Shown: piece by piece, positions 44,745 to 52,268 of the stretch | Layout: each line of letters begins with the position of its first letter | How positions within the stretch are numbered: position 1 is the stretch's first letter | Assembly: GCA_018970485.1 (NCBI GenBank) | Contig: JAGWWH010000002.1 | Coordinates: 66,465-118,732 of the forward strand | Length of the DNA stretch: 52,268 nucleotides | Direction of reading: 5' to 3' | Origin: Pseudomonadota bacterium | Lineage (GTDB): Bacteria; Pseudomonadota; Alphaproteobacteria; Rickettsiales; UBA1997 | Program-made: the position numbers and the translations under genes | Notes under the pieces: generated by a model | Database searches by the model: none | What the model was told of the DNA's origin: nothing | What the model saw: only the letters and a program-made list of their open reading frames with translations

Positions 44745-44990
44745 ATGATGAGCGCTATTTTTATTCTTAAAATTCTATCGCCAACATTTGGCTTTATTGG
44801 GACTGTTTTAATATTCTTCTTTGGAGTTCCAAAGCGGACCGATACTGGCGGAAAGAATTTTCTAGCCCTTGAGCAAGAGGATGAGGAAGAAAAAGCAAAA
44901 ATTAAGAAATATAAATTCTTTGGTAATTTGGGTTTGATTCTTATAGCCATTGGATTTGCGATCAGTCTCATTTTAGTATTTTTTCCTTAA
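44745..44990 (+). CDS. Small two-helix membrane protein, unrecognised
   Basis: 81 residues with two hydrophobic segments (ILSPTFGFIGTVLIFFFGV and NLGLILIAIGFAISLILVFF) joined by a charged loop (LEQEDEEEKAKIKKYKF). It starts at ATG 44745 or at the next ATG, and ends two bases before the serine recombinase. The plus-strand frame is favoured over the overlapping minus-strand frame by its place in the operon. It could be an anchor or a small toxin, but nothing shows this. Confidence 0.6.
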   Translation: MMSAIFILKILSPTFGFIGTVLIFFFGVPKRTDTGGKNFLALEQEDEEEKAKIKKYKFFGNLGLILIAIGFAISLILVFFP

Positions 44991-44992
44991 TC

Positions 44993-46534
44993 ATGAAAGC
45001 AGTAATCTTCGCCAGAGTATCAACACAGGAACAAGAAGCAGACGGACATTCAATTGATGCTCAAATTGCCAAGTTAAGAGAATATTGTGATCGGCATAAC
45101 CTTGAAATAATAAAGGAATTTGAGGTAGTTGAAAGTTCAACGCGTGGTGAGAGGCCGGAGTTTTACAAGATGATTGATTTTGTAAAAGCACAGAAAGACC
45201 AGATTGCGTTGGTTTGTGATAAGGTGGATAGATTGCAGCGCAGCTTTACTGAGTTGCCAGTTCTTGATAGGCTTCGCAAAGACAACAAGTTAGTTTTGCA
45301 TTTTCTTGATATTGGTAAGCTTGATAGCAGCGCAAACAGCCAGCAGATTTCTTTTTACCAAATGTCGGTGGTGATGGCGAATGCTTACACCAACGCCATT
45401 TCGGACAATGTGAAGCGCAGCATTATTTATAAGCTCAATAACGGTGAATGCATTGGTAAAGCTCCTCTTGGTTATTTGAACTCCAGAGATGCAGCGGATA
45501 AGTCAATTATTGTTGTTGATCAATCAAGGGCACACTTAATCAAGCAGATATTTGAGCTTTATGCTACAGGTGCTTATTCGTTAGGCGACCTTGAAAAATT
45601 CGCAAAACAACACCACCTAACCAACACTTTTTTCAAAGGTCGTGAAGGCGAGCCGATTAAGAAAAATGTGATTTCAAATATCCTAAAAAATCCGTTTTAC
45701 GCTGGTGAAATCTATGTTGAAAAATATAAGAGCTTTTACCCGCATAAATATGAAACCCTGATCTCGAAAGCCTTATACCTTGAATGCCAAAGAATCGTTC
45801 ATTCAAGATCAGAAGCTAACAACCGTGCTCAGGCTATTATTTCTTCAAATAAGGAATTTGTTTTTAGGAATCTAATTAGATGCGCAGTGACCGGAAGGGT
45901 GGTTTCTTCTGATCGCAAAGAAGCCAAGAAGAATAAAAATACTTACCTCATCACCCGTAATCCTAATGATACCAGCAAGAAAATTTATGTGCCTGAGCAA
46001 GATATTTTAAAGCAGGTTTCTGCCGTCTTTAAATCAATCGCAGTGCCGCAGAAAATGTTGGATGAAATTACTACCTACCTTCAAAAATCACACGAAGCAG
46101 AAAAGGAGTTTCACAAACATCGGATCGAATCTTTCAGAAAAGAGCATGATTTAATTCAGGGCAAAATGGATAGGTTGCTTGATCTTTATCTAGCAAAATC
46201 AATTCCCGAAGAGACTTACATCAACAAGAGAAAATCTTTGGAAAGCGAGATGTCTAAAGTGAAGTCAGAAACCGAACTTCATCAAAATGCTGACGGGAAC
46301 TTTAAGAACACAGTGATGACAGCGTTTGGATTAGCGAATAAAGCGAGTGAGATTTTTGAAAGTTCGAAAACTAGTGAAAAACGCGAATTGATCGCTTTTG
46401 TATTTTCGAACTTAAATTTGAGAGGCGCGAAGCTAGAATATACCTTGCGCAAACCATTCGACATGATGGTAAATTTGAGCACTCGTACTGAGTGGCTCCC
46501 TGGGAAGGATTCGAACCTCCGACCAAGTGATTAA
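44993..46534 (+). CDS. Large serine recombinase ending in antisense tRNA-Asn
   Basis: 513 residues. The catalytic domain starts ARVSTQEQEADGHSIDAQIAKL with Ser10, followed by RGERPEFYKM and DRLQRSF. The recombinase domain (GKAPLGYLNSRD, ILKNPFYAGEIYV) is followed by a reduced zinc-ribbon region with only one clear Cys (LIRCAVTGRVVS) and a coiled coil (residues about 370-430). The last codons, encoding EWLPGKDSNLRPSD, are the antisense of tRNA-Asn, and the TAA stop lies in the anticodon loop. This is expected for an integrase joined to a tRNA attachment site. Confidence 0.9.
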   Translation: MKAVIFARVSTQEQEADGHSIDAQIAKLREYCDRHNLEIIKEFEVVESSTRGERPEFYKMIDFVKAQKDQIALVCDKVDRLQRSFTELPVLDRLRKDNKLVLHFLDIGKLDSSANSQQISFYQMSVVMANAYTNAISDNVKRSIIYKLNNGECIGKAPLGYLNSRDAADKSIIVVDQSRAHLIKQIFELYATGAYSLGDLEKFAKQHHLTNTFFKGREGEPIKKNVISNILKNPFYAGEIYVEKYKSFYPHKYETLISKALYLECQRIVHSRSEANNRAQAIISSNKEFVFRNLIRCAVTGRVVSSDRKEAKKNKNTYLITRNPNDTSKKIYVPEQDILKQVSAVFKSIAVPQKMLDEITTYLQKSHEAEKEFHKHRIESFRKEHDLIQGKMDRLLDLYLAKSIPEETYINKRKSLESEMSKVKSETELHQNADGNFKNTVMTAFGLANKASEIFESSKTSEKRELIAFVFSNLNLRGAKLEYTLRKPFDMMVNLSTRTEWLPGKDSNLRPSD

Positions 46535-46567
46535 CAGTCACTTGCTCTACCACTGAGCTACCAGGGA
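46493..46567 (-). tRNA. tRNA-Asn (GTT)
   Basis: The minus strand folds as a complete tRNA: acceptor TCCCTGG pairs with CCAGGGA, D arm GTAGCTCAGTGGTAGAGC, anticodon stem GTGAC/ATCAC with anticodon GTT (46533-46535), T arm GGAGGTTCGAATCCTTC, discriminator G and encoded CCA. The 3' half overlaps the end of the serine recombinase gene and serves as the element's attachment site. Confidence 0.95.
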
Positions 46568-46640
46568 ATATGAAAAATTTGAAGGGGGCGCAACCTAGGA
46601 AAGGATTCTAGTAAATCAACCCCTCCAAACTGCGGGCAAA

Positions 46641-46677
46641 AAAATAGGACTGAACTTGCGATCAGTCCTATTTTTCG
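46641..46677. terminator. Bidirectional rho-independent terminator downstream of the YccA gene
   Basis: AATAGGACTGA pairs with TCAGTCCTATT around a seven-base loop. On the minus strand the stem is followed by seven T, on the plus strand by five. It ends the YccA-family transcript before tRNA-Asn. Confidence 0.9.
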
Positions 46678-46703
46678 CTTTAAATTTTTGACCCTAATAA
46701 ATT

Positions 46704-47420
46704 CTATTTTCTGTCTCCAAAAAGTTGCAGCAACATGATGAAGAGATTGATGAAATCCATGTAAAGATTCAACGCGCCCATGACTGCAGCCTTACCAACC
46801 ATTTCGCTATTTCCAGCGAATTGGTAGTAGGTTTGTTTGATGCGTTGGGTGTCGTAAGCGGTTAATCCGATAAAAAGGAAAACTCCAATTACTGAAAGAG
46901 CAAATTGCATCGCTGAGCTTTTCAAAAAGATATTCACCAAGGAAGCAATGATTAAGCCGATTAAGCCCATCATTAAAAACGATCCCATGCCGGTTAAATC
47001 TTTTTTAGTTGTGTATCCGTAGAAACTCATCGCGCCGAAAACTGAAGCGGAGATGAAGAAGATGCGAGCAACGCTAGTTCCGGTGTAAACCACAAAAATG
47101 GTAGACAGAGATAAGCCCATCAAAGTGGCGTAAATCCAGAGATAAGTTTGTGCCTGTGCTGCTGAAATTTTTGCTATTTTAGCGCTCAAGAAAATCACAA
47201 AACCAAGAGGAGCTAGCATTATTACCCAAGCCAAAGGCGTTCCAAAAAACAGCTGCATTAGAGCTGGAGAACTTGAAACCAAAAAGGCCGTAACCCCAGA
47301 AATGCCTAGAGCCATGGCCATAAAGTTGTAAACTTTAACCATGTAAGCGCGCATTGAAGCATCGTAGGTTAAAGTACGCGCTGCCGCTGAAGCAAAAGAA
47401 GTTTTGCTGTTGAAATCCAT
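46704..47420 (-). CDS. Bax inhibitor-1/YccA-family membrane protein
   Basis: 238 residues from the ATG at 47420, preceded by GAGAGG. About seven membrane helices: VYNFMAMALGISGVTAFLV, PLAWVIMLAPLGFVIFLS, QTYLWIYATLMGLSLSTIFVVY, FSVFGAMSFYGYTTKKDLTG-like ASVFGAMSFYGYTTKKDL and FALSVIGVFLFIGLTAYDTQ. AYDTQRIKQTY and the acidic end of the last helices are BI-1 signatures. It may act as a calcium leak or an FtsH partner as in other YccA proteins. It is divergent from aroK. Confidence 0.92.
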   Translation of the reverse strand: MDFNSKTSFASAAARTLTYDASMRAYMVKVYNFMAMALGISGVTAFLVSSSPALMQLFFGTPLAWVIMLAPLGFVIFLSAKIAKISAAQAQTYLWIYATLMGLSLSTIFVVYTGTSVARIFFISASVFGAMSFYGYTTKKDLTGMGSFLMMGLIGLIIASLVNIFLKSSAMQFALSVIGVFLFIGLTAYDTQRIKQTYYQFAGNSEMVGKAAVMGALNLYMDFINLFIMLLQLFGDRK

Positions 47421-47493
47421 TGAGACCTCTCGATTGTTGTTGTTTAGGAAGGACTGGCGATCTAGGCCGCTCAAACTCTTTTTCAAGGAATCT

Positions 47494-48027
47494 GTGAAAA
47501 AAATAATTGCGATAGTTGGATTGATGGGAGTTGGAAAAACCACCATCGGCAGCAAATTATCAAAAAAACTTGGCTACTATTTCATCGACTCCGACCGCGA
47601 GATTGAAGATCGCGAACGCAAAACAATTCCAGAAATTTTCGCCCAAAATGGTGAAAAATATTTTCGCGAAGTTGAAGAAAATGTGATCGAAGAAATTGCG
47701 CTACGCGATGAAGAAATAGTTCTATCTATCGGCGGTGGCGGTTTCGTAAGCGAGAAGACGCGCAAAATTTTATCCCAAAAAGCGATCACAATTTGGCTAC
47801 ACGCACCGATTAATGAGATTTTGCGTCGCGTTGGCAAAAGAAATAATCGCCCACTTCTTAATCAAAAAAATAAAAGATTGGTTTTGGAAGACTTGGCCAA
47901 GCAAAGAAATCCGATCTATTCGCAAGCTGATTTGAAATTTGAGACCGCCATCCAAAGCCGCGAAATTTTAACCACAAAAATAATCAACAAAATCAGAGAA
48001 TTAAAAAATGAACAAAATCCAAGTTGA
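47494..48027 (+). CDS. aroK: Shikimate kinase
   Basis: 177 residues from a GTG at 47494 with AAGGA upstream; the longer frame before it overlaps the YccA start and is not conserved in character. Walker A is GLMGVGKTT, then YFIDSDREIEDRE, FREVEENVIEEI, LSIGGGGFV and RNNRPLL, all of the AroK family. It phosphorylates shikimate in the chorismate pathway. It overlaps aroB by 20 bases. Confidence 0.94.
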   Translation: MKKIIAIVGLMGVGKTTIGSKLSKKLGYYFIDSDREIEDRERKTIPEIFAQNGEKYFREVEENVIEEIALRDEEIVLSIGGGGFVSEKTRKILSQKAITIWLHAPINEILRRVGKRNNRPLLNQKNKRLVLEDLAKQRNPIYSQADLKFETAIQSREILTTKIINKIRELKNEQNPS

Positions 48028-49084
48028 GCTCAAAGAAAGAAGTTACGACATCATCATTGAAAGAAATTCAACCAAGCATTTAGCAGAATTTTTGACGCAA
48101 AAAAGCTACAGTAAAATTTTTATCATTACCGATGAAAATATTGCCAAGCTACATCTAGCAAAGCTGCAAAGCTCATTGCCAAAATCAGAAGTAATCGAAA
48201 TTCCAGCTGGCGAAAAAACAAAATCTTTTTCATTTCTAGAAAAAATCTGCGAAGAAATTTTAGCGAAAGGCGTTGATCGCAAATCTCTAATTATCGCTTT
48301 TGGTGGTGGAGTTGTCGGTGATTTATCCGGCTTCATTGCTTCAATTTTATTGCGCGGAATTGATTTCATTCAAATTCCCACAACCCTTCTCGCCGCAGTA
48401 GATAGCTCGGTCGGCGGCAAAACAGCAATCAATTCAAAAGCTGGAAAAAATTTAATCGGAAGTTTTTATCAACCAAAATTAGTTCTTTGTAATTTGGAAT
48501 TTTTGAAAACTTTGCCTAAGCGCGAACTCAGATCTGGCTACGCTGAAGTGGTAAAATATGGCTTAATTCGTGATCGGAATTTCTTCGATTTTTTAGATGA
48601 AAATCACGCAAAATTATTTTCTCACGATGTCGATTTTTTAGAGAAAATTATTACTCGTTCTTGCGAGTTGAAGGCTGAAATTGTTGGTCGCGACGAGCTT
48701 GAATCGGGGGAAAGAATGTTGCTGAATTTTGGTCACACTTTCGGTCACGTCTTTGAAACCGAAACCAAATATTCCGATGAAATTCTGCACGGCGAAGCTG
48801 TAGCGATGGGCATGGCGATGGCGGCAAAAATGTCGTGCAATCTTGGATTCATTAAAAAAGAAATTTCTGATCAAATCTGTTCGCACTTAGAAAAATGCGG
48901 CTTCACAACCGATCCAAAAAAAATCCGCAAAGATTGGAACGAAGAAAATCTCATCTCTCACCTCGCTAAAGACAAAAAAAACGAGAACAAAAATCTTACT
49001 TTTATTTTGTTGAAAAAAATCGGCGAAGCCTTTGTTCAAAAGGGCGTGGAGCTGCAGGAGTTCAAAAAAATTTTAAACAACTAA
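48008..49084 (+). CDS. aroB: 3-dehydroquinate synthase
   Basis: 358 residues, full length. NAD- and metal-dependent cyclisation of DAHP. Motifs: PAGEKTKSF, AFGGGVVGDLSGF, IQIPTTLLAAVDSSVGGKTAIN, KNLIGSFYQP, RSGYAEVVKYG, LNFGHTFGHVFE and ILHGEAVAMGM, including the zinc His residues. Co-translated with aroK. Its chorismate product feeds pabB in this window. Confidence 0.96.
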   Translation: MNKIQVELKERSYDIIIERNSTKHLAEFLTQKSYSKIFIITDENIAKLHLAKLQSSLPKSEVIEIPAGEKTKSFSFLEKICEEILAKGVDRKSLIIAFGGGVVGDLSGFIASILLRGIDFIQIPTTLLAAVDSSVGGKTAINSKAGKNLIGSFYQPKLVLCNLEFLKTLPKRELRSGYAEVVKYGLIRDRNFFDFLDENHAKLFSHDVDFLEKIITRSCELKAEIVGRDELESGERMLLNFGHTFGHVFETETKYSDEILHGEAVAMGMAMAAKMSCNLGFIKKEISDQICSHLEKCGFTTDPKKIRKDWNEENLISHLAKDKKNENKNLTFILLKKIGEAFVQKGVELQEFKKILNN

Positions 49085-49087
49085 AAA

Positions 49088-49142
49088 GTCATGCTTCGAC
49101 AAGCTCAGCATGACCTTCACCCCGAGCCTGTCGAAGGGTGAC
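49088..49142. repeat. Paired CTTCGACAAGC repeats downstream of aroB
   Basis: GTCATGCTTCGACAAGCTCA then GCATGAC, followed by CACCCCGAGCCTGTCGAAGG then GTGAC. Each is a palindrome-like unit and the two are inverted copies. Same family as 7476-7530 and 26156-26211. Confidence 0.85.
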
Positions 49143-49158
49143 AATCATAAAATAGTAA

Positions 49159-50337
49159 ATGCAAAACCAATTCTACCTTACTGAAAAGTTACCTCCTTAC
49201 ATCTTCGCCGCAATCCACCACCTCAAGCAGGAAGCGAGTGCGCGCGGTTTAGAAGTTATTGATTTTGGCATGGGCAATCCAGATTCTGCTCCACCACAAC
49301 ATGTGATGGATCGTTTATCTGAGCTGTCGCGCGACCCAAAACTTTTTGGTTATTCTGTAACTGGCGGCATCGATATTTTAAAAAAATCCATCTGCGATTA
49401 TTACCAAAGACGATTTGGGGTTGAGCTTGATTACAAGTCAGAAGCCCTTGTCACTATTGGTGCGAAAGAAGGTATTGCCTCTCTCGCCACCGCGATTTCT
49501 GACGAAAAAAATTACATCTGCATCCCCTCACCTTCTTATCCAATTCACACTTTTGGTTTTGTGATCGCGAAAACAAATCTGCATCACATCGAAGCAATTC
49601 AATCAGGTGATTTTTTAGCACAGTTTAAAAAACATGTAGAATCGACAAGCCACAAACCGCAAGCCGTCCTCGTCTCTTATCCTTGTAATCCAACCACAGA
49701 AATCGTCGGTTTAGATTTTTACGAAGAACTCGTTTCTTTCTGCAAAAAACATCAAATTTACATCATCTCCGACGTCGCCTACGCTGAACTTTATTTTAAC
49801 GAAAAAGACAAACCGCATTCGATCCTCGAAGTGAAAGGCGCGAAAGATGTGGCGATCGAATTTTCTTCCATTTCAAAAAGTTATTCGATGCCGGGATGCC
49901 GCGTCGGCTTTGCCTGCGGCAATAAAAATTTAGTCGGCGCACTCTACAAAATTAAATCCTATCTCGACTACGGATCATTCAATCCATTACAAATAGTCGC
50001 CGCCGAAGCACTCACTGAAAAAAGCGACGAATATCTAAAAAACCTGCGCCAACTTTACCAAAAACGCGGCGAATTTTTGGTCGATATTTTCGCGAAAGAA
50101 CTTGGCTGGAACATTGAAAAACCTAAAGCCAGCATGTTCGTCTGGACAGCATTTCCTCAGCAATTTTCTCACCTCTCTTCCTTCGATTTCTGCAAAAAAA
50201 TGATCGCAGAATGTGGGGTTGCAATGTCGCCCGGAAGCTCGTTTGGCAAGAGCGGCGAAGGATTCGTACGACTCTCTTTAATTCGCACTGAAGATGAAGT
50301 GAGGAGAGCAATTTCAAAGTTGAAAACAGTTTTCTAA
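49159..50337 (+). CDS. Class I aminotransferase (AlaC-like)
   Basis: 392 residues. Fold type I PLP enzyme with VIDFGMGNPDSAPP at the N-terminus, YPCNPTTEIV, SDVAYAELYF, and the PLP lysine Lys240 in SISKSYSMPGCRVGF. The sequence pattern is that of the alanine-forming transaminase AlaC or of LL-diaminopimelate aminotransferase relatives. The terminal part carries a TTTCAA-AG-TTGAAA dyad at 50312-50325. Confidence 0.88.
   Translation: MQNQFYLTEKLPPYIFAAIHHLKQEASARGLEVIDFGMGNPDSAPPQHVMDRLSELSRDPKLFGYSVTGGIDILKKSICDYYQRRFGVELDYKSEALVTIGAKEGIASLATAISDEKNYICIPSPSYPIHTFGFVIAKTNLHHIEAIQSGDFLAQFKKHVESTSHKPQAVLVSYPCNPTTEIVGLDFYEELVSFCKKHQIYIISDVAYAELYFNEKDKPHSILEVKGAKDVAIEFSSISKSYSMPGCRVGFACGNKNLVGALYKIKSYLDYGSFNPLQIVAAEALTEKSDEYLKNLRQLYQKRGEFLVDIFAKELGWNIEKPKASMFVWTAFPQQFSHLSSFDFCKKMIAECGVAMSPGSSFGKSGEGFVRLSLIRTEDEVRRAISKLKTVF
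50312..50325. promoter_or_regulatory. Dyad TTTCAA-AG-TTGAAA before the second BRO gene
   Basis: The dyad lies 48 bp before the BRO ATG and shares TTTCAA/TTGAAA with the outer arms of the 37-bp palindrome at 50552-50588. If the BRO protein binds the palindrome, this could be a second, weaker operator near its promoter. The match is short, so chance is possible. Confidence 0.3.
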
Positions 50338-50373
50338 AACTAAAAACCCCAACCAACCACAACCCACAAACCC

Positions 50374-51210
50374 ATGAAAACACAAAAACTCGATACCCAA
50401 CTAGCTTTGTTCAGAGGTAAAAATATCAGAAAAATTCTTCATGAAAATGAATGGTATTTTTCTGTAATCGATGTTGTTGCCGCATTAACTGATAGCGCCA
50501 ATCCCCGTGATTATTGGTTCAAAATAAAAACTAGAGTTGAAGCGGAAGAAAAATTTCAACTGTCGACAATTTGTCGACAGTTGAAATTGGAAGCACCAGA
50601 TGGAAAAATGCGCGAAACAGATTGTGCCAACACCGAAGGCATTTTCCGAATCATCCAATCAATCCCATCGCCAAAAGCCGAGCCATTCAAACGCTGGTTA
50701 GCAAAAGTTGGATTTGAGCGCGTCCAAGAAATCGAAAATCCCGAACTCGCTACCAAGCGCACGCGAATGCTCTATAAACTCAAAGGCTACTCCGAAGATT
50801 GGATCGAAAAAAGAATGCGCGGAATCGCGATTCGCGAGGAATTAACTGACGAATGGCAAAAACGTGGCGCTGATGAAAATAAAGATTACGAAATTCTTAC
50901 TGCTGAAATTTCCAAAGCGACGTTTGGCTTAACGCCTTCGCAGTACAAAGATCACAAGGGTTTAAAGCGTCAAAATCTACGCGATCACATGGATGATTTT
51001 GAGCTAATTTTTACAATGCTCGGCGAACGTTCGACCACAGAAATCCACCGCAACGAAAATTCCCGCGGCGTAAAAAAACTAAAAGAAGACTCAAAAATCG
51101 GCGGCAAAATCGCTGGCAACGCCAGAAAGGAACTTGAGAAAAAACTTGGCAGATCGATCGTTTCGAAAGAAAATTTCTTACCGAATAAAAAAGCAAAAAA
51201 ACTAAAATGA
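50374..51210 (+). CDS. BRO-N family DNA-binding protein, paralogue of the RM-linked one
   Basis: 278 residues. [51 protein letters not shown] and [20 protein letters not shown] match the gene at 40540 along the whole length, as do [24 protein letters not shown] and the basic C-terminus ([17 protein letters not shown]). The ATGA overlap couples it to gatB, a housekeeping gene with no natural link. The preceding 36 bases are A/C-rich (CCCCAACCAACCACAACCCA). Codons 60-72 contain a perfect 37-bp palindrome. Confidence 0.85.
   Translation: MKTQKLDTQLALFRGKNIRKILHENEWYFSVIDVVAALTDSANPRDYWFKIKTRVEAEEKFQLSTICRQLKLEAPDGKMRETDCANTEGIFRIIQSIPSPKAEPFKRWLAKVGFERVQEIENPELATKRTRMLYKLKGYSEDWIEKRMRGIAIREELTDEWQKRGADENKDYEILTAEISKATFGLTPSQYKDHKGLKRQNLRDHMDDFELIFTMLGERSTTEIHRNENSRGVKKLKEDSKIGGKIAGNARKELEKKLGRSIVSKENFLPNKKAKKLK
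50552..50588. repeat. Perfect 37-bp palindrome inside the second BRO gene
   Basis: Left arm AATTTCAACTGTCGACAA, centre T at 50570, right arm TTGTCGACAGTTGAAATT: eighteen pairs without mismatch. The centre is the second base of codon 66 and the segment encodes [13 protein letters not shown] perfect dyad of this length cannot reasonably arise by chance. Confidence 0.97.
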
Positions 51211-52268
51211 CCTACACAATCCAAGGCAAAAACAACGTTTACGAACTCGTAGTTGGTTGCGAAATTCACGCGCAGGTTGCGTCGCATTCAAAACTTTTTT
51301 CACGGGCAGCAACTGAGTTTGGTGCGGCGCAAAATTCACATGTTTCTTTGGTCGATGCAGCTATGCCGGGCATGCTTCCAACGATTAATGAGGAATGTGT
51401 AAAACAGGCGGTAAAAACTGGTTTGGGAATCAATGCACAAATCAATCTCAAATCGATTTTTGATCGCAAAAATTATTTCTATCCTGACTTGCCGCAAGGT
51501 TACCAAATCTCGCAATTTTTAGATCCGATTGTTGGCGAAGGCGAAGTGGAAATTACGCTCGAAGATGGCAGCAAAAAAGTGATTCGCGTGGAAAGAATTC
51601 ACCTTGAACAAGATGCCGGAAAATCAATTCACGATCAACATCCAACCATGTCGCTGATTGATCTAAACCGCTCTGGCGTAGCGCTGATGGAAATCGTTTC
51701 CAAGCCAGACATGAACTCGCCTTTCGAAGCTTCTGAATATGTAAAAACAATTCGCGCGATTGTGCGAACTCTCGGCACTTCTGACGGCGATATGGAAAAA
51801 GGAAATTTGCGCTGCGACGCTAACGTTTCTGTACGCAAAGTTGGCATTAAAACTTTAGGCACACGCTGCGAAATCAAAAATCTAAACTCAATGCGCAACA
51901 TCTCTCGCGCCATTGAATTCGAAGCTGCACGCCAAGTCGAAATTTTAGAAAATGGCGGAAAAATCGATCAAGAAACTCGTCTTTTCGACGCGATAACTGG
52001 CGAAACCAGAACGATGAGAAGCAAAGAAGATGCGATGGATTATCGCTACTTCCCAGACCCTGACCTCCCGCCACTCGTGCTCTCACAAGAATATGTCGAT
52101 GCGATCAAAAAAACTTTACCTGAACTTCCACAAGCTCGCAAAGCCCGCTACATCCGCGATCTCGGCCTCACCGAATATGACGCCGGCGTCCTCACTGCGA
52201 GCGAAGAAATCTCCGCCTACTTCGAAGCACTAATAACGAAGCACGAACCACGAATCTGCGTCACCTGG
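51207..52268 (+). CDS. gatB: Aspartyl/glutamyl-tRNA amidotransferase subunit B, 3' truncated by the window
   Basis: Starts at ATG 51207 inside the BRO stop (ATGA) and runs off the window end (354 codons seen). GatB activates and amidates Glu-tRNA(Gln)/Asp-tRNA(Asn) with GatA and GatC. Motifs: [89 protein letters not shown] and [12 protein letters not shown]. Near the visible end, ACGAAGCACGAACCACGAAT (TKHEPRI) resembles the GCAC-rich repeat. Confidence 0.95.
   Translation, partial: MTYTIQGKNNVYELVVGCEIHAQVASHSKLFSRAATEFGAAQNSHVSLVDAAMPGMLPTINEECVKQAVKTGLGINAQINLKSIFDRKNYFYPDLPQGYQISQFLDPIVGEGEVEITLEDGSKKVIRVERIHLEQDAGKSIHDQHPTMSLIDLNRSGVALMEIVSKPDMNSPFEASEYVKTIRAIVRTLGTSDGDMEKGNLRCDANVSVRKVGIKTLGTRCEIKNLNSMRNISRAIEFEAARQVEILENGGKIDQETRLFDAITGETRTMRSKEDAMDYRYFPDPDLPPLVLSQEYVDAIKKTLPELPQARKARYIRDLGLTEYDAGVLTASEEISAYFEALITKHEPRICVTW

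Larger units (their letters stand above)
38122..46534 (+). mobile_element. Integrated element with a restriction-modification operon and two recombinases
   Basis: All genes run on the plus strand and are mobile in character: nuclease-methyltransferase, BRO protein, specificity subunit, clamp-motif protein, tyrosine integrase, small membrane protein and serine recombinase. The right end is the 3' side of tRNA-Asn, a classical integration site. The left end is not located; it may lie in 37316-38121. Coordinates given are those of the first and last gene. Confidence 0.65.

Noticed and set aside
44708-44971. Minus-strand frame of 87 codons opposite the small membrane protein
   Set aside because: It overlaps the plus-strand frame that fits the operon direction; its basic, low-complexity composition looks like a shadow.

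Overview
The window reads as a chromosomal segment of an AT-rich Gram-negative bacterium. Outer-membrane and lipid A genes (bamA, lpxK, an LpxL-type acyltransferase) show the cell envelope type. Large ankyrin proteins, an Mrp ATPase without a CxxC motif, dense short palindromic repeats and a poly-A frameshift suggest an alphaproteobacterium of the Rickettsiales/Holosporales kind; this placement is inference. The cell is less reduced than Rickettsia, because shikimate (aroK, aroB), PABA (pabB) and amino acid (ilvE, AlaC-like) genes are present.

Layout. 1-2663: end of a metallo-beta-lactamase-fold gene with damaged metal ligands, then divergent znuA/znuC. 2881-7297: mrp on the minus strand, then a GDP-fucose/polysaccharide operon (GT2, gmd, fcl) running into ilvE. 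7298-9279: a repeat-rich spacer, a RhuM-Fic gene and a secreted thermonuclease; the 5' end of the nuclease gene is duplicated on the far side of the RhuM-Fic gene. 9276-14434: two ankyrin proteins and an OmpA-like lipoprotein on the minus strand. 14525-19049: lpxK, lpxL, a PEGA lipoprotein, a pilin-LamG protein and pabB. 19094-24705 (minus): bamA, corA, mreD, mrdA. 24877-35720: a PstS-like protein, a small-peptide transcription unit with a strong terminator, uvrA, a NYN nuclease, a STAS-like protein, an outer-membrane barrel, an alcohol dehydrogenase, lemA, DUF2207 and an HI0933-type flavoprotein. 35814-37315 (minus): a beta-lactamase-like serine hydrolase split by a frameshift at an A8 run.

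37316-46567 looks like an integrated element. It carries a fused nuclease-methyltransferase, a BRO-family gene, an HsdS-type specificity subunit, a protein ending in a sliding-clamp-binding motif, a tyrosine integrase, a small membrane protein and a serine recombinase. The last codons of the recombinase lie in the antisense of tRNA-Asn. After it come a YccA/Bax-inhibitor protein, aroK-aroB, an AlaC-like aminotransferase, a second BRO gene and the start of gatB.

The most unusual signal links three accessory genes. The RhuM-Fic gene (7720) and the two BRO genes (40540, 50374) each contain a perfect odd-length DNA palindrome of 19 to 37 bp centred at codon 66-68, just after the predicted N-terminal DNA-binding helices. 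The sequences differ, but each has a single central A or T. Each of these genes stops within a few bases of the next gene's ATG, and one lies between copies of a 58-bp direct repeat. I propose a family of mobile, self-marking DNA-binding genes that carry their own dyad; this is inference from the pattern.
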